Origin: an uncultured Peptostreptococcaceae bacterium
Lineage (GTDB): Bacteria > Bacillota > Clostridia > Peptostreptococcales > Anaerovoracaceae
NCBI GenBank assembly: GCA_910588185.1
Contig: CAJUQR010000007.1
Location: 91,299-155,298, forward strand
DNA length: 64,000 nucleotides
Reading direction: 5' to 3'
Made by a program: the position numbers and the translations under genes
In this document: piece after piece, positions 60,315 to 64,000 of the stretch
How positions within the stretch are numbered: position 1 is the stretch's first letter
Layout of the letters: every line of letters starts with the position of its first letter
Notes under the pieces: generated by a model
Told to the model about the DNA's origin: nothing
Database searches by the model: none
What the model saw: the letters and a program-made list of their open reading frames with translations, nothing else

Positions 60315-62240
60315 TTAAATATCCAATGTAGCATAAACTGCATTTTCTTCTATGAATTTTTTACGAGGCGGAACTTTATCTCCCATAAGTATTGAGAAAG
60401 TCTGATCAGCTTCAGCGCTATCTTCTATTGTTATCTGAATTAAAGTTCTGTGTTCATAATCCATTGTAGTATCCCAGAGTTGTTCTGCATCCATTTCTCC
60501 AAGACCTTTATATCTTTGAATGTCTGCTTTTCCAGGTTTTTCTTCTAATTTTTTCATCAAATCTGCCTGTTCTTCTTCACCGTAAGTATAATATACGTCT
60601 TTGCCTTTTTTAACTTGATAAAGAGGAGGTTGTGCAGCATAAACATAACCGCCTTCTATGAGAGGTCTCATATATCTGTAGAAGAAAGTTAAAAGCAACG
60701 TTCTTATATGAGCTCCGTCTACATCGGCATCGGTCATTATTATTATCTTATGATATCTGAGTTTTTCAACGTTAAAATCAGCTCCGATTCCGCATCCGAA
60801 TGCAGTAATCATATTTTTTATTTCATCAGAATTTAATATTTTGTCGAGTCTTGCTTTTTCAACATTTAAAATTTTACCTCTCAAAGGAAGTATAGCCTGA
60901 CGTTTTCTATCTCTTCCATCTTTAGCGCTTCCTCCGGCGGAATCACCCTCGACAAGGAAAATCTCACACTGTGAAGGATCTTTATCTGAACAATCAGCAA
61001 GTTTACCAGGAAGTGAAAAGCTATCAAGAGCGCCTTTTCTTCTTGTCATATCTCTGGCTTTTCTAGCTGCTTCTCTTGCACGGGCCGCTTTAATACATTT
61101 TTCCAATATAATTTTAGCTTGTGAAGGATTTTCTTCTAAAAATGCAGTAAGATTTTCATTGGTTGAAGTTTCTACAAATCCTCTCATATCAGCATTTCCG
61201 AGTTTTGCTTTTGTTTGTCCTTCAAATTGAGGCTCTGCAAGCTTAACTGAAACTATTGCAGTTAAACCTTCCCTTACGTCTTCACCACTTAAAGATTCAT
61301 CATTATCTTTAAGAATTTTATTTTTCTTACCATAATCATTAAAAATTCTGGTTAAAGCACTTTTAAATCCTACTATATGAGTACCGCCGTCTGTAGTATT
61401 TATATTATTGGCGTATCCTAAAACGAGTTCACTATAATTATCTGTATATTGCATAGCAATTTCTACTTCGCAATCTTCTTTTGAAACTTCAAAATATATG
61501 ATATCCGGATGAATAGGATCTTTATTTTCATTTTGAAATTTAACAAATTCTTTTATTCCACCTTCATAATGGAATGTTTCGCTTTTCTTTTGACCTTCTC
61601 TTTCATCTTTGAATACTATTTTTATTCCTTTATTAAGAAAAGCCATTTCACGAAGTCTATGCTGGAGAGTTCCATAATCATATATTGTTGTATCAAAAAT
61701 TTCAGGATCCGGCCAAAATGTAGTTTTAGATCCTGTTTTCTTTGATTCTCCTATTATTTCAAGTGGGGTAACAGTTTTTCCTTTCTCATAACATTGCTTA
61801 TAAATGTTACCGTTTCTTTTTATTTCTACTTCCATATGAGTAGAAAGGGCGTTAACTACAGAAGCACCTACTCCGTGAAGTCCACCGGAAACTTTATATC
61901 CTCCTCCACCGAATTTACCTCCGGCATGGAGAATAGTATGAATAACTTCTACAGCAGGAATACCCATCTTAGGATGTTTATCCACAGGCATTCCTCTGCC
62001 GTCATCTTCTACCATTATAGAATTATCCTTGCAAATAGTTACATGGATAGTTTTACAATATCCTGCCAATGCTTCATCCACACTGTTATCAACAATTTCA
62101 TATACTAAATGGTGAAGTCCCCTTGCGCCTGTACTTCCTATATACATACCAGGTCTTTTTCTTACAGCTTCAAGACCCTCTAAGACTTGTATTTGGGCAG
62201 CATCATACTGTCCATTTGTCTTTTCTTCCAATAAACTCAT
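60315..62240 (-). CDS. gyrB: DNA gyrase subunit B
   Basis: 641 residues. The GHKL ATPase domain has EAVRKRPGMYIGSTGARGLH, the N-box EIVDNSVDEALAGYC and GGLHGVGASVVNALS. The TOPRIM domain has LVEGDSAGGSAKDGRD and ImmTDADVDGAHIRTLL, and the end is the usual RKKFIEENA. Ribosome site AAAAAGGTGA. Cotranscribed with gyrA. Confidence 0.98.
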   Translation of the reverse strand: MSLLEEKTNGQYDAAQIQVLEGLEAVRKRPGMYIGSTGARGLHHLVYEIVDNSVDEALAGYCKTIHVTICKDNSIMVEDDGRGMPVDKHPKMGIPAVEVIHTILHAGGKFGGGGYKVSGGLHGVGASVVNALSTHMEVEIKRNGNIYKQCYEKGKTVTPLEIIGESKKTGSKTTFWPDPEIFDTTIYDYGTLQHRLREMAFLNKGIKIVFKDEREGQKKSETFHYEGGIKEFVKFQNENKDPIHPDIIYFEVSKEDCEVEIAMQYTDNYSELVLGYANNINTTDGGTHIVGFKSALTRIFNDYGKKNKILKDNDESLSGEDVREGLTAIVSVKLAEPQFEGQTKAKLGNADMRGFVETSTNENLTAFLEENPSQAKIILEKCIKAARAREAARKARDMTRRKGALDSFSLPGKLADCSDKDPSQCEIFLVEGDSAGGSAKDGRDRKRQAILPLRGKILNVEKARLDKILNSDEIKNMITAFGCGIGADFNVEKLRYHKIIIMTDADVDGAHIRTLLLTFFYRYMRPLIEGGYVYAAQPPLYQVKKGKDVYYTYGEEEQADLMKKLEEKPGKADIQRYKGLGEMDAEQLWDTTMDYEHRTLIQITIEDSAEADQTFSILMGDKVPPRKKFIEENAVYATLDI

Positions 62241-62275
62241 TTTGTCACCTTTTTCCGTAAATTTTAACGTATATC

Positions 62276-62304
62276 AGTATATCATATTTTAGGGGTTTTT
62301 TCAA
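62276..62304 (-). promoter_or_regulatory. Promoter of gyrBA
   Basis: On the minus strand TTGAAA (62,304-62,299) and TATACT (62,281-62,276), exactly 17 bases apart, 36 bases before the gyrB start. It gives gyrBA expression independent of recF. Confidence 0.7.
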
Positions 62305-62425
62305 TTAAATTATATATTTTGGAATATTTTTATCATTTTTTATTTTTAATCTTTTAAAACGTTATTTTAGTACTAAAAAAGCCTTAAAAAATTATAGATA
62401 TATGTATTAAAACACACTATATTTT

Positions 62426-63511
62426 TTAAGACTTTATTTTTCCGTTCTCTATATTAAAAACTTTTGCATTTTTTACGATATCTTTTAAATTTTCTGTTAT
62501 TTCTGTAGTAGTTATAAAAAGTTGTATATTGGAAAGAGATTTTATTAAAAATTCTTGCCTTATAACATCAAGTTCTGACATAACATCATCTAAAAGAAGA
62601 ATTGCGCTTTCTCCTGTTTCTTCTTCAATCAAATTTAATTCTGCTAATTTAAGAGAAAGAGCTGCTGTCCTTTGTTGGCCTTGAGAACCAAAATTTCTAA
62701 CATTTATATCATCTATAAAAAACTGAATATCATCTCTATGAGGTCCTCTTGTTGTAGTTCTAAGCCTAAGATCGTTTTCTTCTGATTTTTTCAGTTCATC
62801 ATATATAACTGTTTCTAAATCTTTTCCAATTTTAATATTAGGATCATATTTTAAAACAAGTTTTTCTCTTCCATTAGTTATATTTTTATGTATTTCACTG
62901 CTTATCTTATCTATTTTATCTACAAATTCATCTCTCATAGAAATTATTTTGGCTCCATACTTTGAAAGCTGCATATTCCATATATCAAGTATTGAATTTT
63001 CTATATATTTTTCTTTTAAATAAATATTTCTTTGAATCAAAACTTTTTTATAATTACTAAGGGCATCATAGTAAGAAGGTTTTATTATACTTAACTCTCT
63101 GTCTATAAATTTTCTTCTTTTTTCAGGTTCGTCTTTTATTATTTTTAAATCTTCCGGAGAAAATATCACTATATATATATTATCAAGAAGATCTGAGGTC
63201 TTAGCTTTATTAATGCCATCTACTTTTATGAATTTTCCTAAATCCCTCTTTAATAATATCTCAACTTCTAAATCAGAAAAATTTTTTTGAGCAAAAGTGT
63301 TTATTTTGCAAAAGTCTTTATCAAAACCTATCATTTCATTATCTTTTGACGTTCTAAAAGACTTTCCTATAGAAGACATAAAAATACTCTCAAGTAAATT
63401 TGTTTTTCCTTGAGCATTATTTCCTATTATAAAATTTATATTTTTATCAAAATCTACATCAAGATTCTCATAATTTCTAAAATTTTTTAATTCTATTTTT
63501 TTTATATACAT
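62426..63511 (-). CDS. recF: DNA replication and repair protein RecF
   Basis: 361 residues, SMC-like ATPase that loads RecA at gaps. It starts MYIKKIELKNFRNYENLDVD, with Walker A GNNAQGKTN, the signature SQGQQRTAALSLKLAEL and Walker B ILLLDDVMSELD. It lies 7 bases after an XRE gene and precedes gyrB, the standard order near the origin. Confidence 0.96.
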   Translation of the reverse strand: MYIKKIELKNFRNYENLDVDFDKNINFIIGNNAQGKTNLLESIFMSSIGKSFRTSKDNEMIGFDKDFCKINTFAQKNFSDLEVEILLKRDLGKFIKVDGINKAKTSDLLDNIYIVIFSPEDLKIIKDEPEKRRKFIDRELSIIKPSYYDALSNYKKVLIQRNIYLKEKYIENSILDIWNMQLSKYGAKIISMRDEFVDKIDKISSEIHKNITNGREKLVLKYDPNIKIGKDLETVIYDELKKSEENDLRLRTTTRGPHRDDIQFFIDDINVRNFGSQGQQRTAALSLKLAELNLIEEETGESAILLLDDVMSELDVIRQEFLIKSLSNIQLFITTTEITENLKDIVKNAKVFNIENGKIKS

Positions 63512-63518
63512 TATTGAA

Positions 63519-63926
63519 TTACTTTTTTAATTTATTTTCCTCTAAAATTTTTCTTTTATCTTCTCTCATTTTATCCCATTCTTTTAAACATTCTGCTCTT
63601 TCTATAAGCATTCCTTTTGAAAACGATGACAAATCTTTATAACTTTTTATTAACTTAACAAGACCGTCATCATATAATTCACCATTTTCTATATGATTCA
63701 ATAACCTATAGTAATCATGTTCGAAAAAAACACTCATATTTAATCCAAATCTAGTAGCTATATTAAAGAGCACTTCAGCATCAGGCGTTCTTTTTCCATT
63801 TTCATAACTTATATATGCAGACCTGCTTACTCCCACTAATTCTGCCATTTGAGATTGATTTAAACAATGACTTATTCTTATTATCTTTAAATTTTGTGAA
63901 ATTCTTTTTTGAGTTTCAATATTCAT
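63519..63926 (-). CDS. XRE-family regulator between dnaN and recF
   Basis: 135 residues. HTH at about 8-65 (CLNQSQMAELVGVSRSAYIS), then a helical tail (SSFSKGMLIERAECLKEWDK). Paralogue of the gene at 14,687. In most Firmicutes this slot holds the small S4-domain gene yaaA; here it holds a DNA-binding protein, 7 bases from recF and 10 bases after dnaN, so it should be cotranscribed with replication genes. Confidence 0.87.
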   Translation of the reverse strand: MNIETQKRISQNLKIIRISHCLNQSQMAELVGVSRSAYISYENGKRTPDAEVLFNIATRFGLNMSVFFEHDYYRLLNHIENGELYDDGLVKLIKSYKDLSSFSKGMLIERAECLKEWDKMREDKRKILEENKLKK

Positions 63927-63936
63927 AAAAAATAAA

Positions 63937-64000
63937 TTATTGACCCAATCTCACCGGCAAAATTAAATATTCAAAAGAATCTCCTGATACAGGTTTAATA
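63937..64000 (-). CDS. dnaN: DNA polymerase III beta clamp, 3' end only
   Basis: The last 20 codons before the stop read IKPVSGDSFEYLILPVRLGQ, the usual C-terminal strand of the sliding clamp (LPMR-type ending). It is followed by the XRE gene and recF. The rest of dnaN, and presumably dnaA and the origin, lie to the right. Confidence 0.85.
   Translation of the reverse strand, partial: IKPVSGDSFEYLILPVRLGQ

Overview
The window is a 64 kb piece of an AT-rich chromosome from an anaerobic Gram-positive bacterium, most likely a member of the Clostridia. It carries Firmicutes-type gene orders (rpmE-prmC-prfA-tsaC-rpiB-upp; rpsF-ssb-rpsR; dnaN-recF-gyrB-gyrA). It also carries endospore genes (spoIIR and a SipL-like SPOCS/LysM protein), two 3-hydroxybutyryl-CoA dehydrogenases and a citrate branch built on a Re-type citrate synthase. 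The right edge is the 3' end of dnaN, so the replication origin should lie just outside the right side. No rRNA, tRNA, CRISPR array or intact transposase was seen.

Layout. 1-600: the 5' end of a substrate-binding lipoprotein gene, preceded by a promoter, a tyrosine-rich leader peptide and a terminator-like hairpin. 600-9000 (minus): tyrS, upp, rpiB, tsaC, prfA, rpmE, prmC, a DUF1385 membrane protein and rho. 9.3-12 kb: two hbd paralogues around an unknown gene and a 240-bp palindromic repeat. 12.3-15.1 kb: a small secreted protein, an XRE / ECF-sigma / membrane anti-sigma-like cassette and a second XRE regulator. 15.1-24.5 kb: a ClC channel, DUF1846, DUF1934, ddl, hslO, phosphohexomutase, htrA and plsC. 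24.5-31 kb: a second copy of the 240-bp repeat, PAP2, cysK, a PucR regulator, a candidate structured RNA, DUF2148, a nucleotidyltransferase and a LytTR/membrane-protein pair. 31.3-37.7 kb: rpsF-ssb-rpsR, coaX, a 750-bp repeat-rich gap, coaBC, sipL and spoIIR. 37.8-41.4 kb: duplicated 4-TM proteins and an alpha/beta hydrolase-ABC exporter operon. 41.5-46.7 kb: Re-citrate synthase, GntR, aconitase and isocitrate dehydrogenase, a complete oxaloacetate-to-2-oxoglutarate route for glutamate supply. 47-51 kb: metF, a separate MetH reactivation protein and metH. 51-55.4 kb: a 1401-residue surface protein whose apparent promoter spacer contains a run of nine G. 55.7-64 kb: trpS-sigB-rsbW-gyrA-gyrB, then recF, an XRE gene and dnaN, on the minus strand, transcribed away from the inferred origin.

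The most interesting items are regulatory. They are (i) the poly-G tract exactly between a good -35 and -10 ahead of the giant surface protein, which predicts phase variation; (ii) the tyrosine-rich leader peptide plus terminator hairpin ahead of an ABC transporter gene next to tyrS, a ribosome-attenuation design unusual for Firmicutes; (iii) a family of nested-palindrome intergenic elements with no transposase nearby; (iv) a GntR-type palindrome just downstream of the -10 of the citrate operon; (v) a candidate small structured RNA at about 28.1 kb. All functional statements are inferred from reading the sequence; no database search was run.
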